Positions 24,167-32,368 of a stretch of DNA of 56,744 bases are shown here, piece after piece. How positions within the stretch are numbered: the stretch's first letter is position 1; each line of letters begins with the position of its first letter. Under the pieces are notes generated by a model. That model was not told the DNA's origin, searched no databases, and was given only the letters and a program-made list of their open reading frames with translations. Origin of the DNA: Bacteroidota bacterium (GTDB lineage: Bacteria; Bacteroidota; Bacteroidia; Chitinophagales; Chitinophagaceae). The position numbers were made by a program, and so were the translations under genes. The stretch is from contig JANYEA010000058.1 in assembly GCA_025363385.1 (NCBI GenBank), positions 1 to 56,744 on the forward strand, written 5' to 3'.

Positions 24167-25846
24167 TTAGATATTTTGTTTTTTCAACTCTTCTACAGCA
24201 AATGCAGCCGCTCTAGCTGTGAACGCCATATAAGTCAATGATGGATTCACACAAGATGAAGATGCCATAAATGCTCCGTCTGTTACAAATACGTTTGGTG
24301 CATCCCATACCTGGTTATTCCCATTTACAACTGATGATTTACGGTCTCTACCCATACGTGCAGTACCCATTTCATGAATACCTTTTCCTGGTGTACCATC
24401 TCCATCATGACCCTTCACATCTTTCACACCAGCAGCAGTAAGCATTTCTATAGCATCATCAACGCAGTCTTTACGCATTTTCTTTTCGTTTTCTCTCAAC
24501 TCACAATCAATTGCCAGCACATTCAAGCCCCATTTATCCTGCTTGGTTTTATCAATCGAGATCTTGTTATCATGGTGCGGCAACATTTCGCCAAATCCAC
24601 CCATACCCATCGTCCAACCACCTGGTTCTGTCATCGCATCTTTGAATTCAGCACCAATGCTAAACTCTGCTACCTGATGGTTCCAACCCTCTCTGGTTCC
24701 ACTACCTTGATATCCAAATCCACGTACATAATCGCGCTTATCATTTCCTACGTTTCTATAGCGAGGAATATAAATTCCGTTTGCACGGCGACCAAAATAG
24801 TATTTGTCTTCATACCCTTCCACTCTTCCGCTTGCACCGGTACCTAAATGGTGATCCATTAAGTTATGTCCTAACTCTCCGCTTGAACTTCCTAATCCAT
24901 CAGGCCATATATCGGTAGCTGAATTCATTAAGATTTTTGCAGTATCTAGTGTTCCGGCATTTAAGAAAACAATCTTTGCTTTGTACTCAACTGTTTTCAT
25001 TGTTTCAGAATCCAGTACTTCCACACCGGTAGCTTTTTTCTTATCCATATCATACAACACTCTCGTTACAATACTGTATGGACGTAAAGTTAAATTACCT
25101 GTTTTTTGAGCAGCCGGTAATGTAGAAGATTGAGTACTAAAGTATCCTCCGAAAGGACAACCCAACCAACATTTATTTCTAAACTGGCAATTGGTTCTTC
25201 CTTCATGCGGAACTGTTAGGTTAGCAGTACGGCCAATGATCATGGCACGCTCCCCTTTGTATTTTTCTTTAATTCTTGCAGCTACGTCTTTCTCCACACA
25301 AGTCATATCCATAGGTGGTAAAAACTGGCCATCAGGTAAAACGGCTAGCCCGTCTTTATTTCCACTAATCCCCGCAAATTTTTCTGCATAGCTATACCAG
25401 GGTTCGATGTCTTTATATCGAACGGGCCAGTCAACACCATGTCCGTCTTTTAAGTTTGCTTCAAAATCCAGATCACTCCATCGATAACTCTGTCTGCCCC
25501 ACATCAAAGATTTACCACCTACATGGTAACCTCTAAACCAATAGAAGGGTTTTGTTTCTGTATAAGGATGTTCAGAATCTTTACACCAATAATCCAAATT
25601 GATTTCATTCAGTGGATAATCTCTTTTCAAATTTGGATAATCATGAATCATTTGTTGTGTTCTGCGACCTCTGTGCGGGAAATCCCATGCTTCCTTATTG
25701 GCAGAAACATAGTCTTTAATGTGCACAATATCGCGACCTCTTTCGAGCATCAATACCTTCAGCCCTTTTTCAGTTAATTCTTTTGCAGCCCAGCCACCGC
25801 TGATGCCCGAACCAACTACAATTGCGTCATACGTTTGATCAGCCAT
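24167..25846 (-). CDS. GMC-family sugar oxidoreductase (3-keto-forming type candidate)
   Basis: This 559-residue flavoprotein starts with the FAD motif VVGSGISGGWAAKEL (about 10-24). A Cys-rich stretch NCQFRNKCWLGCPFGG lies near 215-232, which is common in dehydrogenases that pass electrons on rather than to oxygen. Late motifs GIHEMGTARMG and NPSLTYMAFT carry the two catalytic His/Asn residues. It lacks a signal peptide and is followed by the Tat-signal subunit 3, so co-export is expected. Together with the lipoprotein cytochrome c at 30542 it could oxidise sugars or glycosides at the cell envelope. Confidence 0.87.
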   Translation of the reverse strand: MADQTYDAIVVGSGISGGWAAKELTEKGLKVLMLERGRDIVHIKDYVSANKEAWDFPHRGRRTQQMIHDYPNLKRDYPLNEINLDYWCKDSEHPYTETKPFYWFRGYHVGGKSLMWGRQSYRWSDLDFEANLKDGHGVDWPVRYKDIEPWYSYAEKFAGISGNKDGLAVLPDGQFLPPMDMTCVEKDVAARIKEKYKGERAMIIGRTANLTVPHEGRTNCQFRNKCWLGCPFGGYFSTQSSTLPAAQKTGNLTLRPYSIVTRVLYDMDKKKATGVEVLDSETMKTVEYKAKIVFLNAGTLDTAKILMNSATDIWPDGLGSSSGELGHNLMDHHLGTGASGRVEGYEDKYYFGRRANGIYIPRYRNVGNDKRDYVRGFGYQGSGTREGWNHQVAEFSIGAEFKDAMTEPGGWTMGMGGFGEMLPHHDNKISIDKTKQDKWGLNVLAIDCELRENEKKMRKDCVDDAIEMLTAAGVKDVKGHDGDGTPGKGIHEMGTARMGRDRKSSVVNGNNQVWDAPNVFVTDGAFMASSSCVNPSLTYMAFTARAAAFAVEELKKQNI

Positions 25847-25878
25847 TTGTTTGTGATTTATTTGGTTTTTATAGTGGA

Positions 25879-26769
25879 TTAAATATCGCAGATTTGAATT
25901 GCCTTTCTCAATGATGCCAACGGATCTGCATCCGCAGGAATAAATTCTTGTGCTACATAGCCCTTGTATCCCGTTTCATGTATTGCTTTCATGATGGCAG
26001 GATAATAAAGTTCCTGACGCTCATCAATTTCATTTCTTCCAGGTACGCCGCCTGTATGGTAATGTCCGAATGATTCATGATTGTTACGAATAGTACGAAT
26101 TACATCACCTTCATCAATTTGCATATGATAGATATCGTACAACAATTTAAAATTAGGAGACCCAACACGCTTCACTAATTCAACACCCCAAACAGAACGA
26201 TCGCACATATAATCTTTGTGATCTATTTTGCTATTCAATAATTCCATTTGAAGCATCACTCCTTTTTTTTCAGCCAAACCAACAATTTGCTTCAATCCTT
26301 CAACGCAATTTTTTAGTCCGGTTTCATCATCAATAGTTCCCTTATTACCACTTGCCACAAACAGATTTACAAAACCTGCTTTAGATACCAGATCAATATG
26401 TTCGGTATAACTTTTAATCAAGGTCTCATGATATTGTTTATCATTCCATCCTTTGGTAAGACTTATCTCTGCACCATTGCACATAGTAGAGATCAATCCA
26501 TATTTTTTTAATGTATCCCAATCTTTAGGACCCACCAAATCAATTCCAACTAAACCGATTTCTTTGAAAGCTATACAAAGTTGTTCTAAAGGAATAGCGC
26601 CGTAACACCATCTGCAGGCGGAATGTTTGATATTCCCTTTGAGTTGGTAAGACTTATTTTTTTCTTTCATGTCTTTAGTAAAGGATGACAATGCACCACC
26701 TGCGGCAATTGCGGCAGAACCTGTTACCAGGCTTTTGATGGCAGATCTTCTATTCGTGTTTATTGACAT
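25879..26769 (-). CDS. Hydroxypyruvate isomerase-like TIM barrel, exported
   Basis: This 296-residue protein starts with an RR-containing signal (NTNRRSAIKSLVTGSAAIAAGG), followed by a TIM barrel of the Hyi/xylose-isomerase-like type. Ligand-bearing motifs are LQMELLNSKIDH (Glu), LLYDIYHMQIDEGD (Asp/His), FGHYHTGGVPGRNEID (His) and YVAQEFIP (Glu), which is the metal-site order of hydroxypyruvate isomerase. The signal peptide is unusual for that cytoplasmic enzyme, so it more likely acts on a keto-sugar in the periplasm. It lies between the MFS transporter and the GMC gene in the same orientation. Confidence 0.82.
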   Translation of the reverse strand: MSINTNRRSAIKSLVTGSAAIAAGGALSSFTKDMKEKNKSYQLKGNIKHSACRWCYGAIPLEQLCIAFKEIGLVGIDLVGPKDWDTLKKYGLISTMCNGAEISLTKGWNDKQYHETLIKSYTEHIDLVSKAGFVNLFVASGNKGTIDDETGLKNCVEGLKQIVGLAEKKGVMLQMELLNSKIDHKDYMCDRSVWGVELVKRVGSPNFKLLYDIYHMQIDEGDVIRTIRNNHESFGHYHTGGVPGRNEIDERQELYYPAIMKAIHETGYKGYVAQEFIPADADPLASLRKAIQICDI

Positions 26770-26799
26770 ATAGTTTTTTGCAAAGCATTAAAATGATAA

Positions 26800-28077
26800 T
26801 TATACAGCCGTTAGTACCTCTTTCTTTCTTCCTTTCATGTAGAAAAAAAGGCCGATAAAAGCAACCGTTAAAAAGATAGGGATAACAAGTGTGAAATTTA
26901 TAATCTCAGGGCCTGCTGCTTTTTTGGCTTCATTCAGCATATTTGCAAATTCAGTACCGGGAGCTGCATCGTTATACACTTTAATATCTGCACCTGCAGG
27001 TAATTTAGCAGAGATCAAACGATCATAATAACCACCCATGAATATCATATATACTGATACGGCAAACATACCAGCTCCACCCAAAAAATTCATTCCTACG
27101 GCACCTGTTCTGGGTAAATTTTCTGAAACGAAGCCTAACATGGTTGGCCAGAAATAGCATACACCCATTCCAAAAACCAAGGCACCTACAAATAGCATAT
27201 TACCGGAACTATGCCCTAATAAATACAACCCAACAGTAGCCAGTACTGCCGAAATAATTAATACCCCTTGAGGAGAGAATTGTTTGATCACAGGTTTTGC
27301 AAATGCACGGCCCAATACCATTACACCTGTCTCTACAGTTAATAAGAGGATCGCATTATCAGACACATTTTTCAATAAAATATCGATCCATTGACCTGTA
27401 AATAATTCTGTGATTGCAGTACCAAACATTAAAATCAGCATCACCCAAAATAGAGGTGTAAGGAAAACTGCTTTGTACATGTCTTTTGTAGATACACCAC
27501 TAGCAACTCGCTCAGTAACTGGAAAATCTAATTTACTAAATAAGTAACCATAAATAATAGTTGGAATAGCCATTAAGCCAACTTGAACTTGCCAACCAAT
27601 TCCAATTTTATCTAATAAAAAAACCAATAAGGTTCCAATGACTATACCCCCTGGGAACCATAAGTGAAAGTGGTTCAATTTGGTAGTTTTGTTATCTGAG
27701 TAAATGGTTGCTACCAATGGATTACAAGCTGCCTCAACAGTACCATTGGCAATGCCAATACATAGTGTAGAAATGAATAGGCTCCAGAATCCACCTGCAA
27801 AAATAGTTAACACTATTCCAAGCAAATGAAAGGCAAAAGCAATCAGTAAAAGCTTCTTCATTCCGATAATATCAACCAGTATACCACCTGCGAAAATTGC
27901 AACTGGGAAACCCCAGAAAGCAGTAGCGGCAATGGTTCCGAGCTGAGTGGCACTTAATTGAAATTCAACACCTAGTCTTCCTAGGATGCCGGCACGAATT
28001 CCAAAAGATAAAGAGGTTACCAATAATGCCAGGCAACTGGCAACAAATAATTGGCTACGTTGTGGGGTAGTTTGCAT
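26800..28077 (-). CDS. MFS sugar transporter
   Basis: This 425-residue protein has about 12 hydrophobic segments in two halves and a central cytoplasmic loop, similar to the FucP/NupG-type group. The first half contains GTIAATAFWGFPVAIFAGG and DIIGMKKLL. It would import a sugar or glycoside by proton symport. It is the first gene of the minus-strand part of the sugar cluster and is divergent from the cytoplasmic Gfo/Idh gene, with a shared 184-bp control region, so its substrate is presumably the product of the exported enzymes. Confidence 0.85.
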   Translation of the reverse strand: MQTTPQRSQLFVASCLALLVTSLSFGIRAGILGRLGVEFQLSATQLGTIAATAFWGFPVAIFAGGILVDIIGMKKLLLIAFAFHLLGIVLTIFAGGFWSLFISTLCIGIANGTVEAACNPLVATIYSDNKTTKLNHFHLWFPGGIVIGTLLVFLLDKIGIGWQVQVGLMAIPTIIYGYLFSKLDFPVTERVASGVSTKDMYKAVFLTPLFWVMLILMFGTAITELFTGQWIDILLKNVSDNAILLLTVETGVMVLGRAFAKPVIKQFSPQGVLIISAVLATVGLYLLGHSSGNMLFVGALVFGMGVCYFWPTMLGFVSENLPRTGAVGMNFLGGAGMFAVSVYMIFMGGYYDRLISAKLPAGADIKVYNDAAPGTEFANMLNEAKKAAGPEIINFTLVIPIFLTVAFIGLFFYMKGRKKEVLTAV

Positions 28078-28261
28078 GTCGTTAGAGTTAAAAAGAAAAT
28101 TTAAGGAGTTAAATGTAATTTTTTATTTTTAAAAACTCGATTGAAAAATCAAAGCCATGAAAAAATAATTCAGCGAACCTAAATTCTGTGGCTTTGTGTC
28201 AAAAAGACACGATGTAATCAAATTAAAATATCCTTACATTTAATAAAAAAAGTACAACCAA
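28078..28261. promoter_or_regulatory. Shared control region between divergent sugar-cluster operons
   Basis: This 184-bp AT-rich region separates the MFS and Gfo/Idh start codons. It contains an inverted repeat CAAAGCC (28150-28156) / GGCTTTG (28190-28196) and a tight hairpin GTGTC-AAAAA-GACAC (28196-28210). No exact TAnnTTTG box is seen; the closest, TAAATTTT on the minus strand, is one mismatch away. The inverted repeats are candidate operator sites, but no regulator gene is nearby. Confidence 0.4.
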
Positions 28262-29428
28262 ATGAACCGAAAACTCAGAATGGGTATGGTAGGAGGCGGT
28301 AAAGACGCTTTCATTGGAGCCATACATCGCTATGCCGCCAATATGGATGGCTTGATTGAAGTTGCAGCAGGAGCATTAAGTATTAACCCTGAGATTGCTG
28401 TTGATTCCGGTAAGATGTTATTTCTGCCTGCAGATAGAACTTATCTTACTTATGATGAAATGATTACTAAGGAAGCAGCATTGCCAGCTGATAAAAGAAT
28501 TGATTTTGTAACTATCGTAACACCCAACTTTGCACACTTCGCTCCGGCAATGATGGCATTGGATCATGGTTTTCACGTGGTGATTGAAAAGCCCATCTGC
28601 TTTACTTTGGATGAAGCTTTGCAATTACAAAAGAAAGTAGCAGAAACCGGATTGGTGCTTTGCTTAACACATACATACTCAGGATATCCCATGGTAAAGC
28701 AAGCCAAAGCAATGGTGGCAGATGGCGTGCTTGGAAAAATCCGTAAAGTATGGGTGGAATATCCTCAGGGTTGGCTGAGCAAATTATCTGAAAGAGAAGG
28801 TAATGCTCAAGCTGCCTGGAGAACAGATCCTAAAAAAAGTGGTAAAGCTGGTTGTATGGGCGATATTGGTACACACGCTGCACACTTATCTGAATATATT
28901 ACGGGTGCAAAAATTACACATCTTTGTGCCGACCTGAATGCCTTGGTACCAGGCCGTTTGTTGGATGACGATGGCGGAGTTTTATTAAAATTCGATAACG
29001 GTGCTGCTGGTGTGTTAATGGCATCTCAGGTAGCCGCAGGTGAAGAGAATGCTTTGAAGATCCGCATCTATGGAGAAAAAGGTGGATTGGAATGGGCACA
29101 ACACGAGCCCAATACTTTATTGGTAAAATGGTTAGATGCTCCTACTCAGATTTTGCGCGCAGGTGCAAACTATGGAGATCGTTTGTCTTCTTATGCTACC
29201 AGCAATTGCAGAACTCCGGGCGGACATCCAGAAGGATATCTGGAAGCATTTGCGAATATCTATCACAATTTTGCGAAGACCGTTTCTGCAAGGATTGATG
29301 GCTCCACTCCTACCAAAGAAGAATTAGATTTTCCTGGAGTAGAAGATGGTATCAGAGGTATGGCATTTATTGATAATGTAGTGGCATCCGCTCAATCAGA
29401 TATTAAGTGGACCGAATATAAAATCTAA
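28262..29428 (+). CDS. Cytoplasmic Gfo/Idh/MocA-family oxidoreductase
   Basis: This 388-residue protein has no signal peptide and begins with a Rossmann motif MGMVGGGKDAFIG (about 7-19). The conserved VIEKPICFTLDEA motif is near residue 103, with GCMGDIGTHAAHL providing the active-site His/Asp region near 200. It uses NAD(P) to interconvert hydroxyl and keto groups on sugars. It is cytoplasmic, unlike the first Gfo/Idh enzyme, and is followed by a cytoplasmic TIM barrel 21 nt later. A natural role is reducing an imported 3-keto-sugar back to a normal hexose. Confidence 0.87.
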   Translation: MNRKLRMGMVGGGKDAFIGAIHRYAANMDGLIEVAAGALSINPEIAVDSGKMLFLPADRTYLTYDEMITKEAALPADKRIDFVTIVTPNFAHFAPAMMALDHGFHVVIEKPICFTLDEALQLQKKVAETGLVLCLTHTYSGYPMVKQAKAMVADGVLGKIRKVWVEYPQGWLSKLSEREGNAQAAWRTDPKKSGKAGCMGDIGTHAAHLSEYITGAKITHLCADLNALVPGRLLDDDGGVLLKFDNGAAGVLMASQVAAGEENALKIRIYGEKGGLEWAQHEPNTLLVKWLDAPTQILRAGANYGDRLSSYATSNCRTPGGHPEGYLEAFANIYHNFAKTVSARIDGSTPTKEELDFPGVEDGIRGMAFIDNVVASAQSDIKWTEYKI

Positions 29429-29449
29429 TCAAAGTATAATTTTAAAAAC

Positions 29450-30505
29450 ATGACCAATATAAAAGGTCCCGCTATTTTTCTGGCTCAGTTCATGGGCGAT
29501 ACCGCACCATTTAACAGACTGGATACCATCTGTGCCTGGGCAAAAAGTTTAGGTTTTGTTGGCGTGCAAATTCCTGCATGGGACGCTCGTTGTATTGATC
29601 TAAAAAAAGCTGCAGAAAGTAAGACTTATGCAGACGAGATCAATGGCATCGTACATGCTGCAGGAATGGAGATCACAGAATTGTCTACGCACTTGCAAGG
29701 ACAGCTGGTAGCAGTGAATCCAGCGTATGATGCTTTGTTCGATGGATTTGCTCCTGAAGAAGTACGCAACAATCCAAAAGCCAGAACCGAATGGGCTGTA
29801 CAGCAATTGATGTATGCTGCAAAAGCTTCCAGAAATTTAGGACTTGATGCATGTGCCACTTTTAGCGGTGCACTTTTATGGCATACGGTTTATCCCTGGC
29901 CACAACGTCCTGCAGGATTGGTAGAAACTGGTTTTACAGAATTGGGCAAAAGATGGACACCCATTTTAAATGAGTTCGATGCAAATGGTGTAGACCTTTG
30001 TTATGAAATTCATCCGGGTGAAGACTTACACGACGGTGTGAGTTACGAAATGTTTTTAGCAAAAGTAAATAACCACAATCGCGCGAATCTTTTATATGAC
30101 CCATCACATTTTGTATTACAATGTTTAGACTATTTAGCATACATCGATTTTTATCATGAGCGGATTAAAATGTTCCATGTAAAAGATGCGGAGTTTAATC
30201 CAACAGGTAAACAAGGTGTGTATGGTGGATACCAGGGATGGGTTGATCGTGCCGGGCGCTTCCGCTCTCTTGGGGATGGGCAGGTTGACTTTAAATCTAT
30301 CTTCAGCAAACTAGCTGCTTATAACTATAAGGGATGGGCAGTAATGGAATGGGAATGTGCCATCAAGCACCCTGAAGTAGGTGCTGCTGAAGGAGCCATA
30401 TTTATTAAAAACAATATCATTAAAGTAACAGAAAAAGCTTTTGACGATTTTGCGAATACGGGTTCAAATGAAGAATTTAATCGCCGCATTCTAGGAATTC
30501 ATTAA
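29450..30505 (+). CDS. Cytoplasmic sugar phosphate isomerase/epimerase-like TIM barrel
   Basis: This 351-residue AP-endonuclease-2-like TIM barrel has no signal peptide. Metal-site motifs are visible: DLCYEIHPGEDLHDG (Glu/His), NLLYDPSHFVLQ (Asp/His), IKMFHVKDAEFNP (His/Asp) and WAVMEWECA (Glu). It is much longer than the other two barrels in this cluster because of an insert around GKQGVYGGYQGWVDRAG. It is probably co-transcribed with the Gfo/Idh gene before it and acts on the same intermediate inside the cell. Confidence 0.85.
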   Translation: MTNIKGPAIFLAQFMGDTAPFNRLDTICAWAKSLGFVGVQIPAWDARCIDLKKAAESKTYADEINGIVHAAGMEITELSTHLQGQLVAVNPAYDALFDGFAPEEVRNNPKARTEWAVQQLMYAAKASRNLGLDACATFSGALLWHTVYPWPQRPAGLVETGFTELGKRWTPILNEFDANGVDLCYEIHPGEDLHDGVSYEMFLAKVNNHNRANLLYDPSHFVLQCLDYLAYIDFYHERIKMFHVKDAEFNPTGKQGVYGGYQGWVDRAGRFRSLGDGQVDFKSIFSKLAAYNYKGWAVMEWECAIKHPEVGAAEGAIFIKNNIIKVTEKAFDDFANTGSNEEFNRRILGIH

Positions 30506-30541
30506 TAACTTTATCTTTTAAATCATTAAAATCTAATAGCA

Positions 30542-30934
30542 TTGAAAAAGTATTTAGTAGCCATCGCACTTGTAGTGTTAGTTGGCGCATGTAGCAGCAA
30601 CAACGCAAATGATAAAAAAACAGATGCCCCTGCAGTAGCAGCAGCCCCAGCTAACGATTTAAGTTCTAATCCAGATTATCAAAAAGGGGTTGAATTAATC
30701 GCAAAGTCTGACTGTTTAACTTGTCACAAAACAGATTCAAAATTAATTGGACCAGCTTATAAAGATGTAGCTGCCAAATATGAAAACACGGAAGCTAATG
30801 TGGATCTGTTAGCAGGTAAGATTATTAAGGGTGGAACTGGTGTATGGGGACAAATTCCAATGACACCGCATGCTACCCTTTCAGAAGCAGATGCGAAAGC
30901 CTTAGCCAAATATGTTTTATTACTACGTAAATAA
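30542..30934 (+). CDS. Lipoprotein cytochrome c (class I)
   Basis: This 130-residue protein starts at a TTG (30542-30544). No in-frame ATG lies nearby upstream, and the sequence MKKYLVAIALVVLVGAC is a complete lipoprotein signal with a lipobox before Cys17. A linker rich in Ala and Asn follows, then the haem site CLTCHK (CxxCH, about 60-64) and a likely axial Met in IPMTPHA, ending in a typical terminal helix. It sits at the envelope face and could accept electrons from the GMC dehydrogenase complex and pass them to the respiratory chain. It lies 36 nt after the TIM-barrel gene. Confidence 0.88.
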   Translation: MKKYLVAIALVVLVGACSSNNANDKKTDAPAVAAAPANDLSSNPDYQKGVELIAKSDCLTCHKTDSKLIGPAYKDVAAKYENTEANVDLLAGKIIKGGTGVWGQIPMTPHATLSEADAKALAKYVLLLRK

Positions 30935-30939
30935 TTAAG

Positions 30940-31644
30940 ATGCAAACACTAATTCTATCCATACTTTTGTCAGTTTCTATCTTAGCGAGTGATCCAGTAA
31001 CTAAAACGGAAAAATCAAATGAAAACAAGAAGGCATGGATTTCTCTTTTTGATGGAAAAACAACCAAGGGCTGGCATAGTTATGGTAAAACCGCCGCAGG
31101 TGAAGCCTGGAAAGTAGAAGATGGAATTTTACACCTTGATGCGGGAAAAAACCTGAGTGCTGGAGATATTGTTACCGATGAAAGTTTCGACAATTTCGAT
31201 TTGAAATTGGAATGGAAAATTTCAAAAAATGGCAATAGCGGTATCATTTTTTATATTCAGGATGAACCAAAAAAATATGATTATATCTGGTATACCGGAC
31301 CCGAAATGCAAGTGTTGGATAATGACGGACATTCCGATGGTAAGATCATCAAACACCGTGCTGGTAACTTGTACGATTTGATAGAAGGAAAAGAAGGCGT
31401 TGTAAAAGCAGTAGGCGAATGGAATCAGGTTGAGATCATTAGCAACAAAGGAAAATTAGACCTCATGCTAAATGGTGTTACAGTAGTTTCTACCACAGTT
31501 GGCGATGATAATTGGAGAAATTTAATTGCGGGTAGCAAGTTTAAAACAAAGGCCGACTTTGGCAAAGTCTTCAGTGGTCATATTGGATTACAAGACCATG
31601 GTAATGAAGTTTGGTTCAGAGATATCAAGATTAAAAAGTTGTAA
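30940..31644 (+). CDS. 3-keto-disaccharide hydrolase family (DUF1080) protein
   Basis: This 234-residue protein has an N-terminal signal peptide (about 1-17), then the DUF1080/PF06439 concanavalin-like domain: WISLFDGKTTKGWHSYG, FDLKLEWKISKNGNSGIIF, GPEMQVLDNDGH and a final HIGLQDHGNEVWFRDIKI. The family includes hydrolases that cleave 3-keto-glycosides made by sugar 3-dehydrogenases. It starts 5 nt after the cytochrome c gene. Its presence ties the GMC, cytochrome, barrel and Gfo/Idh genes into one keto-sugar scheme. It ends at a good terminator. Confidence 0.88.
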   Translation: MQTLILSILLSVSILASDPVTKTEKSNENKKAWISLFDGKTTKGWHSYGKTAAGEAWKVEDGILHLDAGKNLSAGDIVTDESFDNFDLKLEWKISKNGNSGIIFYIQDEPKKYDYIWYTGPEMQVLDNDGHSDGKIIKHRAGNLYDLIEGKEGVVKAVGEWNQVEIISNKGKLDLMLNGVTVVSTTVGDDNWRNLIAGSKFKTKADFGKVFSGHIGLQDHGNEVWFRDIKIKKL

Positions 31645-31665
31645 CAAATACAAAACTAAAAAAAA

Positions 31666-31693
31666 GGCAATCAAAAATTTGATTGCCTTTTTT
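31666..31693 (+). terminator. Terminator after the sugar-cluster operon
   Basis: The arms GGCAATCAAA and TTTGATTGCC are followed by a run of six T. An A-run precedes the stem, so it may also work on the opposite strand. Confidence 0.85.
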
Positions 31694-31700
31694 GGGGCCC

Positions 31701-31733
31701 AGCCCCAGCCTAGCCCCAGTTTGAAAGCTGGGG
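31701..31733. repeat. G+C-rich AGCCCCAG repeat with hairpin
   Basis: AGCCCCAG occurs at 31701 and again at 31712, and its reverse-complement-like CTGGGG is at 31728-31733. CCCCAG (31714-31719) and CTGGGG form a hairpin. The AGCTGGGGTT end resembles the CAGCTGGGGTGG end of palindromic elements A and C. It stands out against the A+T-rich surroundings. Confidence 0.5.
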
Positions 31734-31804
31734 TTATCGTATTATTTTTCATATTTTTCTACTTCGTACTTCCTCACTTCCTTACACTTTTATCTATTAT
31801 CTTT

Positions 31805-31812
31805 TATCTTTG
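31805..31812 (+). promoter_or_regulatory. Bacteroidota -7 box upstream of tadA
   Basis: TATCTTTG, an exact TAnnTTTG match, ends 4 nt before the tadA ATG at 31817. If used, the transcript would be nearly leaderless. No convincing TTTG -33 box is visible at the right distance. Confidence 0.4.
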
Positions 31813-31816
31813 TTCT

Positions 31817-32263
31817 ATGCAGGAATTGAACGACGAATACTTTATGCAGGAAGCTTTGAAAGAGGCACAGAAAGCTTACGAAGCAGACGAAGTACCCGTG
31901 GGAGCAGTAGTGGTAATGAATCATAAGATAATTGCAAGGGGACATAACCAAGTAGAGCTATTAAACGATGCTACAGCACACGCAGAAATATTGGCCATTA
32001 CTTCTGCCTTCAATCTTCTTGGATCGAAATACTTACCAGAAGCTTCGCTTTATGTTACCCTTGAGCCTTGCCTGATGTGCGCTGGTGCTTTGTACTGGGG
32101 AAAGATCAGAAGGATTGTTTATGGGGCAACCGACGTTAAGAACGGATACTTGCACCACACCAAAGAACCTGGGCCCTTCCCCGCCAAAATAGAAATCACC
32201 AAAGGCATCCTCGAAGCAGAATGCGCTTTTTTGATACAAAGCTTTTTTAGGGCTAAACGATAA
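31817..32263 (+). CDS. tadA: tRNA-specific adenosine deaminase TadA-like
   Basis: I chose the ATG at 31817 (148 residues, MQELNDEYFM); longer frames upstream run through terminator and repeat sequence. The zinc deaminase motifs are present: HAE (His55/Glu57) in DATAHAEILA and PCLMC (Cys85/Cys88) in LEPCLMCAGALYW. The NDATAHAE context and length match TadA, which makes inosine at tRNA position 34. A guanine or other nucleoside deaminase of the same fold is the alternative. It is a single-gene unit with its own -7 box. Confidence 0.82.
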   Translation: MQELNDEYFMQEALKEAQKAYEADEVPVGAVVVMNHKIIARGHNQVELLNDATAHAEILAITSAFNLLGSKYLPEASLYVTLEPCLMCAGALYWGKIRRIVYGATDVKNGYLHHTKEPGPFPAKIEITKGILEAECAFLIQSFFRAKR

Positions 32264-32334
32264 TGGAATCATATAGTCTATTTTCGAGTTCAGAAACAAT
32301 TGATATATGTAAGAATAAATAGGATTTAAGCCTT

Positions 32335-32342
32335 TAAATTTG
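32335..32342 (+). promoter_or_regulatory. Bacteroidota -7 box upstream of sod
   Basis: TAAATTTG is an exact TAnnTTTG match, 26 nt before the sod ATG, a position that gives a short 5' leader. The upstream -33 element is not obvious. Confidence 0.45.
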
Positions 32343-32368
32343 TACCTCATCACTTTAAAAAAAATATT

